Assembly (NCBI GenBank): GCA_018670085.1
Contig: JABHRS010000007.1
Coordinates: 1-64,000 of the forward strand
DNA: 64,000 bases
Direction: 5' to 3'
DNA from: an archaeon
GTDB lineage: Archaea > Nanobdellota > Nanobdellia > Woesearchaeales > GW2011-AR9
Shown here: one piece after another, positions 18,236-25,964 of the stretch
How the letters are laid out: each line of letters starts with the position of its first letter
Numbering within the stretch: the first letter of the stretch is position 1
Notes under the pieces: model-generated
Databases searched by the model: none
What the model was told of the DNA's origin: nothing
What the model saw: the letters and a program-made list of their open reading frames with translations, nothing else
Made by a program: the position numbers and the translations under genes

Positions 18236-18382
18236 AAGAGTTGTATAGGCGCTGGCCAAGACCGGACTATTTCATTCGACTACACAAAGATTTTGATATG
18301 CTTTGCGTAATCAAAATGTTTGTCGAAAATCGTTGGATTTTTTTGATTTTCCGGTGAGGAGGCGAGCGCGCCTACAACTCTT
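18236..18382 (-). ncRNA. GC-rich structured RNA candidate upstream of uS2
   Basis: The ends pair as AAGAGTTGTA-(TA)-GGCGC with GCGCC-TACAACTCTT, a 15-bp stem with a 2-base bulge. Inside, ACCGGA (18261-18266) pairs with TCCGGT (18350-18355). These enclose two more hairpins: one of about 48 bases (CGAC...GTCG with ATTTTGAT/ATCAAAAT), and one AAAATC/GATTTT. The segment is visibly richer in G and C than the flanks. Strand is assigned by its position 28 bases before uS2 and is uncertain because inverted repeats read both ways. It is not a tRNA (no T-arm). No match to SRP or RNase P signatures was seen. The rest of the gap (18383-18548) shows nothing identifiable. Confidence 0.5.
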
Positions 18383-18548
18383 GATATTAGTGTGCAAAAG
18401 ATGCTTAAGAATTAGGTAACGATTGTCACTTAGTTCTCTGCAGTTTCTTTTGCCTCATGCAGCAGTGTAAATCAGCAATTTAGATTTACGTTGGCTATGA
18501 TGTGGCTAGAATCAGTTTGATTTAAAAATGTTGTGTTAGAAATAAGAG

Positions 18549-19433
18549 TTAAATTTTTGCTAATAAATTTTCAATGTTTTCATTAGCAGATCCAATTTCG
18601 ATTCTTTCAATAATTTTAGCATTGCTTCCAAATTTGTTCACACCAACAACTACTCGAATATGAACTGGGCTGTTATCAATTTGGTTGTGTAAATCTGAGA
18701 GATAATATTCAACATTAATTTTTTGATTTGTTCTGATTATTATAATAGGAGCGAGTATTGCCATTAACAATAACGAAACGATGATCCAAAACTGAGGACG
18801 AATATTTTGGGTGTTTGTTGCCCAAGCATTTCCAACAAGGTTCTTTGTAAAAGAAAATGCTCCGTCTTCGCCAATAATTTTTCCATTAGCAAGTAATCCT
18901 AACAATGTATCACCACAGATTTTTGATTCAACATTCACTGCATCACTACATGCATTAGCATCATAACAGGTTCGTTGAATTGTTTCTCCTTGTATACAAT
19001 CTTCTGGTGTCCAGCTAGTACATTCAATATCACTAGTACATCCAATTAAAGTTTCTTTAATTTGATCCACCAATGTCTCTGATTCTTCAGAACTGCTGTC
19101 ATCTGACTCAGATATTTCTTCTTCTTCCTCCTCCTCTTCTTCTTCTTCTTCACCTTCTTCTACAGTTGGGTAACTGGATGCTCCACGTCCACCACTAACT
19201 TCTGGAACATCACTATCTGCACAGGCACCGCAATCTTCACTACAAATAGAACAAGTTTCATTATTATTACAAATAGCATCTCCACAATAAATACCCACTG
19301 AAATAGACGCTGTACCTGCAACAGCACTAGTTGGATCTTGATTTAATTCATAAATTATTGTTCCTGCAACATTGAACACTGTGAGTGATAAAACTAATAA
19401 TATTAACACAGAAACTAAATTTGTTGACTTCAC
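18549..19433 (-). CDS. Membrane-anchored surface protein with Cys-rich domains and poly-Glu linker
   Basis: The 294-residue protein has an N-terminal signal segment (LVSVLILLVLSLTVFNVAG). A Cys-rich repeat follows at about 50-75 (CGDAICNNNETCSICSEDCG), a motif typical of archaeal surface proteins. Residues about 85-115 are an almost pure Glu/Ser linker. A second Cys-containing segment (CTSDIECTSWTPEDC) precedes one membrane span at about 218-236 (IIVSLLLMAILAPIIII), and about 55 cytoplasmic residues close the protein. Most of the chain would be extracellular with the Cys in disulfides. It lies upstream of uS2 and downstream of ftsZ on the same strand. Specific function unknown. Confidence 0.65.
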   Translation of the reverse strand: MKSTNLVSVLILLVLSLTVFNVAGTIIYELNQDPTSAVAGTASISVGIYCGDAICNNNETCSICSEDCGACADSDVPEVSGGRGASSYPTVEEGEEEEEEEEEEEEISESDDSSSEESETLVDQIKETLIGCTSDIECTSWTPEDCIQGETIQRTCYDANACSDAVNVESKICGDTLLGLLANGKIIGEDGAFSFTKNLVGNAWATNTQNIRPQFWIIVSLLLMAILAPIIIIRTNQKINVEYYLSDLHNQIDNSPVHIRVVVGVNKFGSNAKIIERIEIGSANENIENLLAKI

Positions 19434-19566
19434 CTCGTTAATCCACCAATAAAAATTCTTTTTTATGTTTATATATAATTATTGTTTTTTAGAAGGTAAA
19501 ATATACAAATATCAAATAATAGATAAACAAGGTAATGGACAAATTAATTAAAAATAAAAAATTTGA

Positions 19567-20835
19567 TTAATCAACATAATCAATACCAAGTTCTTTTCCC
19601 ATTCCCTCACGGCGCCTGGAAAAATAACTACTTTCAGGACCAAATATTTGAGATGAGTGAACTCCTGTTATGATTACCATTGTTCTAATTGTGTTTTCTA
19701 AATCTGGATAAATTTGAGCTCCCCAGATAATCTTTGCTTTATCATGAAGTTTATCGGAAACAGTTTCTACAATTTTGCGACTATCTTCAAGAGTTAAAGT
19801 TTCACCACCAGAGATATTTACTAAAGCTCCAGTTGCATTCCCAATATCAACATCAATTAAAGGATTTTCAAGTGCTTTATCTACTGATTCAATTGCTCTG
19901 TTTTCAGTATCACTTTCTCCAACACCAATTAAAGCAACTCCACCTTCACCCATGATTGTTTTAATGTCAGCAAAATCTAAGTTTACAAGTCCAGTTTTGG
20001 TAACTAATTCTGCAATACCCTTTACTGAGTTAGTTAAAATCTCATCTGAAACTTTAAAAGCTGTATGGAGTGGTAAATTAGGGGCTAAATCCAATAATTT
20101 TTCGTTTGGAATTACAATTAAAGTATTAACAGCTTGTTCTAATTTTTCTAAACCAACAACTGCGTTTTCAAATCGGTGATTTCCTTCCATCTGAAAAGGC
20201 ATTGTTACAATTGCAACTGTTAAGATACCCATTTTTTTTGCAAGATTAGCTACAAATGGAGCTGAGCCTGTCCCTGTTCCACCACCAAGACCACATGTGA
20301 TAAAAACAATATCTGAGTTTAGAAGAAATTTTTTGATGTCGTGCTCGTTTTCACGAGCTGATTCTTCACCAATTTTTGGATTTGATCCAGCACCTAAACC
20401 TTTAGTTAGTTCTTTACCAATTAGAAGTTTCTTTTCAGCATTACAATACAAAAGATCTTGAGCGTCAGTATTAATTGCGATGGTTTGAACTCCTGCGATT
20501 CCAACTTCGTTGATTCTAGTTACAGTGTTATTCCCACCACCACCACAACCAATTACTTTAATTCTTGTCTTATTCAAAGCAATCATTTCTTCTAACTCTT
20601 GATCAATATTAGAATTTGCTTCTTTGTGAGAAATTTCTTTCAGCGTAAACTCTTTACTGGTTCCTTGAAGAGTGGAAACTTCATCTGATTGCGATGAGTA
20701 TGTGCTTTGCGGTTGAATTTGAGCAGCTTTATCTGAATTTTGTTTGGAATGTTGTGACTGCTGTTGCTGATTGTTCTGTTGATTTTGTGGTGATTGATTC
20801 TGATTATTTTGTCCTGAATTAATGTATGTATCCAT
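19567..20835 (-). CDS. ftsZ: Cell division GTPase FtsZ
   Basis: FtsZ polymerises into the division ring. The core from about residue 90 has KVIGCGGGGNNTVTRINEVG, TIAINTDAQDL, the tubulin signature CGLGGGTGTGSAPFVA, and IPNEKLLDLAPNLPL, with the T7-loop region NLDFADIKTIMGEGGVALIG. The first 85 residues are a Gln/Asn/Ser-rich disordered extension, longer than usual. The ATG at 20835 is preferred over 20847 because GGTGA lies 5 bases before it, the same arrangement seen at rpoA2 and the acetyltransferase. It ends shortly after the core (IDYVD) without a long C-terminal anchoring tail. Confidence 0.96.
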   Translation of the reverse strand: MDTYINSGQNNQNQSPQNQQNNQQQQSQHSKQNSDKAAQIQPQSTYSSQSDEVSTLQGTSKEFTLKEISHKEANSNIDQELEEMIALNKTRIKVIGCGGGGNNTVTRINEVGIAGVQTIAINTDAQDLLYCNAEKKLLIGKELTKGLGAGSNPKIGEESARENEHDIKKFLLNSDIVFITCGLGGGTGTGSAPFVANLAKKMGILTVAIVTMPFQMEGNHRFENAVVGLEKLEQAVNTLIVIPNEKLLDLAPNLPLHTAFKVSDEILTNSVKGIAELVTKTGLVNLDFADIKTIMGEGGVALIGVGESDTENRAIESVDKALENPLIDVDIGNATGALVNISGGETLTLEDSRKIVETVSDKLHDKAKIIWGAQIYPDLENTIRTMVIITGVHSSQIFGPESSYFSRRREGMGKELGIDYVD

Positions 20836-21001
20836 AGTGTTCACCATAATATAATAAATTGAAGAAAAAAGAGACCCTCAAAACCACTTCTTTCCTCTTT
20901 GGATTTAGGCATCTTTTGCGTATTTAAAGTTTATTGTACTGTAGGCACTTAAGAAATCACTTAAGAAATTCTAATCTATTTGCAAGAAGGATTGTATTCA
21001 T

Positions 21002-21733
21002 CTAATGATGACAATTTGGTCCATGAGTATGTTCGCCCTTTAAAGTAGTTGGATTTTCTTTTGATAAATCAACTAATTTTTTAGTGAACTCCACTTTTTC
21101 AATGTCACTTAGAACTTTTTGAAACTTTTCAGTCATAGCTTCACGAAAAGAATCAGGTAAATCAAAAGGAAGACAAAGTACTAATGTTTTATCTTTTACA
21201 GAAATATCTAAATGTTCTGGTTTAATTGGCATAATATGGCTGATATAAGCTTTAGCTTGTTCAGTTGTATCTGTAATTTTTTTAAGAACCTCAACATCAT
21301 AGACTAATTCTTTTCCAGATAATGGATGATTAAAATTAACCATCACTCTGCCACCACTAATTCTTTGAACAACTCCAATTTGTCCGTCGAAATCAACTTG
21401 TAAACCTTTGAAAGGCTTTACTTTATGTTCATCAAAAGTAGTCATTGGGACTAATTGAACTTTTTTAACATCACGTTTTCCAAAACCTAACTCTGCTGGA
21501 ATGTTTAGAGTAAATTTTTGTCCTAACTCTTTGCCATTTAAAGATTGATCAATACCTTCTAGAATTTGGTGTTCTCCAACACAAATTTTTACTGGATCAT
21601 ATTTTTGTTTTGCTGAAAAGATTTTTTTCTCTTTTGCAATAGCTTCAACATTAGTATCAAAAGTTACACCATCATTGGTTGAACCAGTGTAAATCACTTC
21701 TATAAAATCTCCAGTATTAATTGTGTTTGACAT
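21002..21733 (-). CDS. SlyD-type FKBP peptidyl-prolyl cis-trans isomerase
   Basis: The 243-residue protein starts with TGDFIEVIYTGSTNDGVTFDT and continues with KICVGEHQILEGIDQSLNGK, the FKBP domain strands. It then has an inserted-in-flap (chaperone) domain with the family hallmark GRVMVNFNHPLSGKELVYDV, as in archaeal long-type FKBPs. A C-terminal extension of about 80 residues follows, ending HTHGPNCHH, a His/Cys tail that could bind metal as in SlyD. It assists folding in the cytosol. It is isolated with a leaderless-type start. Confidence 0.9.
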   Translation of the reverse strand: MSNTINTGDFIEVIYTGSTNDGVTFDTNVEAIAKEKKIFSAKQKYDPVKICVGEHQILEGIDQSLNGKELGQKFTLNIPAELGFGKRDVKKVQLVPMTTFDEHKVKPFKGLQVDFDGQIGVVQRISGGRVMVNFNHPLSGKELVYDVEVLKKITDTTEQAKAYISHIMPIKPEHLDISVKDKTLVLCLPFDLPDSFREAMTEKFQKVLSDIEKVEFTKKLVDLSKENPTTLKGEHTHGPNCHH

Positions 21734-21795
21734 TTGTAATAAGATATTTGTGATGAATAGTTTATAAGTTTTACTGATCTATTAGTGGGTATTAA

Positions 21796-22371
21796 TTATC
21801 CATTGTTGGCATTTAGAAATTCTAACACTTTATCTGTTGCTTGATCTGCTGTAATATTCTCAGTATCAAGAACGAAGTTGTAGTGAGATAGGTTAGTATC
21901 ATCAACGCCATAATATTTAACGTATCTTTTTGTGTCTTGGGCTGTTCTAATTTTGATATGAGCTGCTAGCTCCTCAACAGAGTTGTACTGATTTTCATTT
22001 CTGGATTCTTTGGCTACTTGATTTTTTGTTTCTTCAAAGATTCTTTTGGCTGCAATCATCGGATCAACTGTGATGTATAATTTAACTGAATTTGGTAAAA
22101 AATGAAATTGGATTCGACCTTCAACAACAACTGTCTGCCCTTGTTTTTCAAGATCTAGTGCATGTTTTGCTGCTGCTTTATCAACATCAACATCGGTTTC
22201 AGGATGAGTTTTGGCATATTCATTTAACTCCTCAATTGTCATCCCTTTTTCTCTTGCAAGCTCCCGACGAATTCCACCAACATAAATTCTTTTTGCGTTT
22301 AATATTTTGATAAGATTTCTTGCAATGGTTGATTTTCCAGACCCTGCAGTTCCAGCTATTGTGATAATCAT
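21796..22371 (-). CDS. cmk: Archaeal-type (d)CMP kinase
   Basis: The 191-residue P-loop kinase begins IITIAGTAGSGKSTIARNL (Walker A). It then has YVGGIRRELAREKGMTIEEL, a helical segment with TDVDVDKAAAKHAL, and VVEGRIQFHFLP, the substrate-binding pattern of archaeal cytidylate kinases. The lid region carries RIFEETKNQVAKESRN. It phosphorylates CMP/dCMP in pyrimidine nucleotide supply. A related shikimate or AK-like kinase is less likely given the GGIRRELA segment. It is convergent with nothing and divergent from the glycosyltransferase at 22472. Confidence 0.85.
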   Translation of the reverse strand: MIITIAGTAGSGKSTIARNLIKILNAKRIYVGGIRRELAREKGMTIEELNEYAKTHPETDVDVDKAAAKHALDLEKQGQTVVVEGRIQFHFLPNSVKLYITVDPMIAAKRIFEETKNQVAKESRNENQYNSVEELAAHIKIRTAQDTKRYVKYYGVDDTNLSHYNFVLDTENITADQATDKVLEFLNANNG

Positions 22372-22471
22372 ATTTAGTAAGTAGAATATAATGATTATAA
22401 ATATTTGTATTAAAAATTTGTGTTTAAGATACTAAAGAAATAAATACTACTAACATGGCTTTACCTATATT

Positions 22472-23197
22472 ATGATGAATCGAAAATATAACAGTGTTGA
22501 GATTTCAGTGATAATTCCAGCTTTAAATGAGGAAAATTACATTTTGAAGACTCTGCAAAGTTTGGCTCATCAAAGTTTTAAAAAATTTGAAATTATTGTT
22601 GTTTTATCCGCTTGCACTGATCGAACTGAGCAAGTTGTGCAAAGGTTCATTAAATTGCGACCGGAGCTGCAAATTTCTTTAATCACAGAACATGATATTG
22701 GAGTTTCTCGTGCTCGGAATAGGGGAGCAAAATTTGCTAAAGGAAATTTACTATTCTTCTTAGATGCCGATACTACTCTTGACCATAATTGTTTGTTTAA
22801 AGCTAGTCGATACATGACAGAAAAAAACTCTGTAGGAACTTGTCATAGTAAACCAGAACCTTGGAGCCTAATGTTTTCAATGTTAATTGGATTTAAGAAT
22901 ATGTTTCATCGGACTGGTTTAGTTAAAGGAGTACATGGAACTTTGCTTTGCTGGCGAGGTCATTTTGAAACTGTGCAGGGTTTTAATGAATCTCTAATCG
23001 TAATGGAACATTATGATTTAATCAAGCGATTGCTTGAGCATGGAGCTTATATCTGGATTCCAACTGCGTTTGCGAAAACTTCTATGCGAAGATGGCAGCA
23101 TAAAGGAATATTTGCCTTGTTTTATTTTTGGTTAGTTCAAGGATTAAAGAAATTTATGGGTAAAGATACTTTGAAGTATTATGAAGCTGTTCGTTAG
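22472..23197 (+). CDS. Family 2 glycosyltransferase
   Basis: The 241-residue protein has the GT-A core of GT2 enzymes: ISVIIPALNEENYILKTLQS, FEIIVVLSACTDRTEQV, GVSRARNRGAKFAKGNLLFF and the nucleotide-sugar metal motif LDADT. The acceptor half includes FETVQGFNESLIVMEHYDLI, and the C-terminal stretch FALFYFWLVQGLKKF is hydrophobic and may touch the membrane. It probably builds a lipid-linked or surface glycan; the donor sugar is unknown. Its stop overlaps the stop region of the convergent rhodanese gene by 4 bases. Confidence 0.85.
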   Translation: MMNRKYNSVEISVIIPALNEENYILKTLQSLAHQSFKKFEIIVVLSACTDRTEQVVQRFIKLRPELQISLITEHDIGVSRARNRGAKFAKGNLLFFLDADTTLDHNCLFKASRYMTEKNSVGTCHSKPEPWSLMFSMLIGFKNMFHRTGLVKGVHGTLLCWRGHFETVQGFNESLIVMEHYDLIKRLLEHGAYIWIPTAFAKTSMRRWQHKGIFALFYFWLVQGLKKFMGKDTLKYYEAVR

Positions 23198-23520
23198 TAT
23201 GGTATCACACTAGAATCAAATTCGCGCCAAGCTAAAATCCCAGCAATAAGATTCTTGACATTTTTGAAACCTTGTTCGGTTAGAAAATCTGTAGCAATTT
23301 TACTTCTGCCACCAGTTCTGCAATAAACCACAATTTCTAGGTCTTTAAATTTTTCAATTTCTTTGAATCTTTTTTTTATCTCAGGGAGTGGGATGAGAAT
23401 TGACTTTTTTGTGATTCTACCATATTGTAATTCGTTTTCATTTCTAACATCAATTAGAATAGGAGCGTTACCTGAATCGATGAGTTGCTTTAGTTCGTTG
23501 CTTGTGATTGTGGCTGTCAT
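23194..23520 (-). CDS. Rhodanese-like domain protein
   Basis: The 108-residue single-domain protein has the rhodanese order PILIDVRNENELQYGRI, ILIPLPEIKKR, and the active-site loop VYCRTGGRSKIATDFL with the catalytic Cys. It ends in GFKNVKNLIAGILAWREF. Such proteins carry persulfide sulfur for tRNA thiolation or cofactor synthesis; the partner is not identifiable here. It overlaps the end of the glycosyltransferase gene by 4 bases in convergent orientation and lies 38 bases downstream of the 3' end of tRNA-Arg on the same strand. Confidence 0.9.
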   Translation of the reverse strand: MTATITSNELKQLIDSGNAPILIDVRNENELQYGRITKKSILIPLPEIKKRFKEIEKFKDLEIVVYCRTGGRSKIATDFLTEQGFKNVKNLIAGILAWREFDSSVIPY

Positions 23521-23558
23521 GTTGTTTATTTTTTTAAGATTTTAATTAACAAAAAAAG

Positions 23559-23783
23559 CGGGCCTGGGGAGACTTTCAGGATTCAAGATTTAATCTATAT
23601 CTTGGATCTTTTGAACTCCCGGTCTACAGCTCTCTCGCAGTATCTCCGATAACTCTCTTAATGCCATAGTGGCAATATTTCAAGACTCGTCACTGATACT
23701 ATAGGAGGCTGTCGCCCTATATACCTTACAGCAAATTCGTTAAATTTTGTGAATTTGAAGTATCCAGGCTAGGCTACAGGCCC
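23559..23783 (-). tRNA. tRNA-Arg(CCU) with three introns
   Basis: Reading the minus strand, GGGCCTG (1-7) pairs with CAGGCCC (66-72). TA fills positions 8-9, and D-stem GCCT pairs with GGGC after a 43-base intron in the D-loop. The anticodon stem is ACAGC/GCTGT with loop CTCCTA (anticodon CCT), and a second intron of about 70 bases lies at the canonical 37/38 site. The T-stem GGGAG/CTCCC encloses TTCAAA plus a third intron of about 37 bases before position 60. Each intron can fold on itself (for example AAATTC/GAATTT; AGTATC/GATACT; CAAGAT/ATCTTG), as bulge-helix-bulge splicing requires. Discriminator is G; CCA is not encoded. The unspliced gene is 225 bases. Confidence 0.88.
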
Positions 23784-23915
23784 GCAAGGTTAGAAATGTG
23801 GGTTTCTTTTTTAGTGTTTTGTGTATTTTAAATTTAATCTAATTAAAAAGACATATAAAAAGTGAATAATTACAATGATATTTAGAAAAAAGTTAAAACG
23901 ATTGTACTTGATTGA

Positions 23916-24014
23916 ACTGATTTGACCAGGCTGAAGGAATTGATTGATAGACTTATGGTTATTGATTCAAGTGAAGCTTTGGCAGCTGGATTAGTCAAGA
24001 AGTATTTGGAATAA
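23916..24014 (+). pseudogene. Short C-terminal remnant, possibly of an amino-acid racemase
   Basis: A 32-codon open stretch reads to LMVIDSSEALAAGLVKKYLE and a TAA just before the asnS promoter. There is no start codon context, and a stop lies immediately upstream. The pattern (I/V-D-S-S-E-A-L-A near a C-terminus) resembles the end of Asp/Glu racemase-family proteins, but the fragment is too short to assign with confidence. It may be chance coding-like sequence. Confidence 0.2.
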
Positions 24015-24071
24015 GAAATAATCAAAATTGATAAGATAAGTTTTTATATTAAATAATATGAGGAAATAACA

Positions 24072-25379
24072 ATGGTAAAGACAGAATATATCACAGTACA
24101 AGACGCAATTACTAAGGGCAGTGGAGAAGTATCACTACATGGATGGGTTCACAGAGAACGTGGTTCAAAAAAACTTAAATTCATAGTTTTAAGAGATTCA
24201 AGTGAAATTATTCAATGTATCTTAAAGCGAGATGATTTTGATGAAAAAACTTGGGATAGTATTGATAAAATTCAAGTTGAAGCATCAGTTGAATTAACTG
24301 GAACAATTGCAAAAGATGAAAGAGCACCAACTGGCTATGAATTAAAGGTTAGCAAGTTCACATTAGTTGGAGAGAGTCATGAATTTCCAATTCAAAAAGA
24401 TGCAAGCAAAGAGCATTTAGCGGATCACCGTCACCTTCACTTAAGGTCACGTAAAATGACTGCAATTCTAAAAATCCGAAGTACTATCTTCGGTGCAATT
24501 GACCAATATTTTAGGGGAGTTGGATTTTATGAGTATCATTCACCAACTTTGCAAGCAGTTCAGTGTGAAGGAGGATCAGATTTATTTGATGTAGATTATT
24601 TTGGAAAAAAAGGAGTGTTCTTAGCACAAACTTGGCAATTGTACGCAGAACCTGCAGTATTTGCACTTGAAAAAATATATACTATTGCTCCAAGCTTTCG
24701 AGCAGAAAAATCAAAAACTTCAAGGCACTTAACAGAATATTGGCATGCTGAAATGGAAATGGCATGGTCAAATTTTGATGATATTATTGGGCATGGTGAG
24801 GCGCTTTTGAAACATGTGGTTGCAGCAGTATTAGCAAAACACAATAAGGAATTGGAAATTTTAGGTCGAGATCCTGCAAAACTCCAACCAACTGTAGATA
24901 AACCATTTGTTAGAATGACCTACACTGAAGCACTTAAAATCTTGAAGGAAAAATGTGATATGGAAATTGAATGGGGTAAAGATCTTAGAACAATTGAAGA
25001 AGATAAACTCTCTAAATTGTATGATGTACCAATAATTTGTACACATTACCCTAAGAAAGTAAAAGCATTTTACATGATGGAAGATCCTGATGATCCAAGA
25101 ACTGTACAAGGTGTTGATTTTATTGGAACCGAAGGATATGGAGAACTCATTGGTGGAAGTCACCGAGAACATGACATTGAAAAAGTAAAAGCAGCTTTGA
25201 TCGAAGACGGAGAAGATCCAAGTGAGTATGAATTTTATTTAGATACTCGTCGCTATGGGACTGTTCCACATGGTGGGTTTGGAATGGGTGTTGAGAGAAT
25301 CATCTCATGGATTTGTGGTTTAGAAACTATCAAAGATGCAATTCCATTTCCAAGAACAATGGAACGATATAAACCATAG
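24072..25379 (+). CDS. asnS: Asparaginyl-tRNA synthetase
   Basis: This class IIb synthetase attaches Asn to tRNA-Asn. Residues 1-110 form the OB-fold anticodon-binding domain (EVSLHGWVHRERGSKKLKFI). The catalytic domain has motif 2 FRAEKSKTSRHLTEYWHAEM and motif 3 GGFGMGVERIISWICG, and ends IPFPRTMERYKP. The ending PRTMERYKP and CEGGSDLFDVDYF favour AsnRS over AspRS, in which this last segment reads FPRDxxRLxP. GAGGAAATAAC precedes the ATG. Presence of AsnRS implies direct Asn charging rather than only transamidation. Confidence 0.92.
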   Translation: MVKTEYITVQDAITKGSGEVSLHGWVHRERGSKKLKFIVLRDSSEIIQCILKRDDFDEKTWDSIDKIQVEASVELTGTIAKDERAPTGYELKVSKFTLVGESHEFPIQKDASKEHLADHRHLHLRSRKMTAILKIRSTIFGAIDQYFRGVGFYEYHSPTLQAVQCEGGSDLFDVDYFGKKGVFLAQTWQLYAEPAVFALEKIYTIAPSFRAEKSKTSRHLTEYWHAEMEMAWSNFDDIIGHGEALLKHVVAAVLAKHNKELEILGRDPAKLQPTVDKPFVRMTYTEALKILKEKCDMEIEWGKDLRTIEEDKLSKLYDVPIICTHYPKKVKAFYMMEDPDDPRTVQGVDFIGTEGYGELIGGSHREHDIEKVKAALIEDGEDPSEYEFYLDTRRYGTVPHGGFGMGVERIISWICGLETIKDAIPFPRTMERYKP

Positions 25380-25423
25380 AAGCAAAATTCTTTTAAATTC
25401 TTTTTTCTTATTTTTTAATTATA

Positions 25424-25933
25424 ATGGTACTTGATTTTACACGAATTCTCAATGATTCGTTGTTGACTATTGGTTCAACTAAAGAAACTGCGGAGTTTGT
25501 AATATTTGACATGGATCAACCATGTTCGCCAGAAGAGATTCAAATTCGATATAGTAAAGCTCTTTGGACAGTAGTAGAAGTGATTAATGGTCGTTATGCT
25601 TCTAAATTACCATTTGAATTCAATTTGTACAACTGGATAGAACATAATCATAAAGATGAACTGGCATATTTCTTAAATGAGGCAAGTAGTAATTGTATGA
25701 ACTATTCTGATTATAAATCATCATATAAATTTGTAATACATTTTGGAGAGAAAGGATTCATTGTTGGAGTTTTACAGCAAGGGAAGGGATTTAATGCAGA
25801 ATTGATTTTTGTGAATAAAGTAAAGAGTAATGAAGGCGCAGGTTTTAGGTTTTATTCTGATTGTCCATCTACTGTGTTTTTTGATGATGCCAAAAATGCT
25901 ACTGGATTGTATTTTGAATATTTGTTTAGGTAA
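25424..25933 (+). CDS. Hypothetical protein, 169 residues
   Basis: The soluble, aromatic-rich protein has no signal peptide or membrane span. A leaderless-type TATA (TTTTAAATTC at about 25388-25397) lies about 28 bases before the ATG. It carries no recognisable motif; the middle (FNLYNWIEHNHKDELAYFL) is helical, and the C-terminal half has alternating strand-like segments (YKFVIHFGEKGFIVGVLQQG). It is followed after 31 bases by truD and may be co-transcribed. Confidence 0.55.
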   Translation: MVLDFTRILNDSLLTIGSTKETAEFVIFDMDQPCSPEEIQIRYSKALWTVVEVINGRYASKLPFEFNLYNWIEHNHKDELAYFLNEASSNCMNYSDYKSSYKFVIHFGEKGFIVGVLQQGKGFNAELIFVNKVKSNEGAGFRFYSDCPSTVFFDDAKNATGLYFEYLFR

Positions 25934-25964
25934 TTTTAATAATGGGCTGTCAATTGAATTATTT

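Noticed and set aside
18236-18382. tRNA, SRP RNA or RNase P RNA identity for the structured element
   Set aside because: No T-arm, no SRP helix 8 signature and no RNase P conserved core could be found on either strand.
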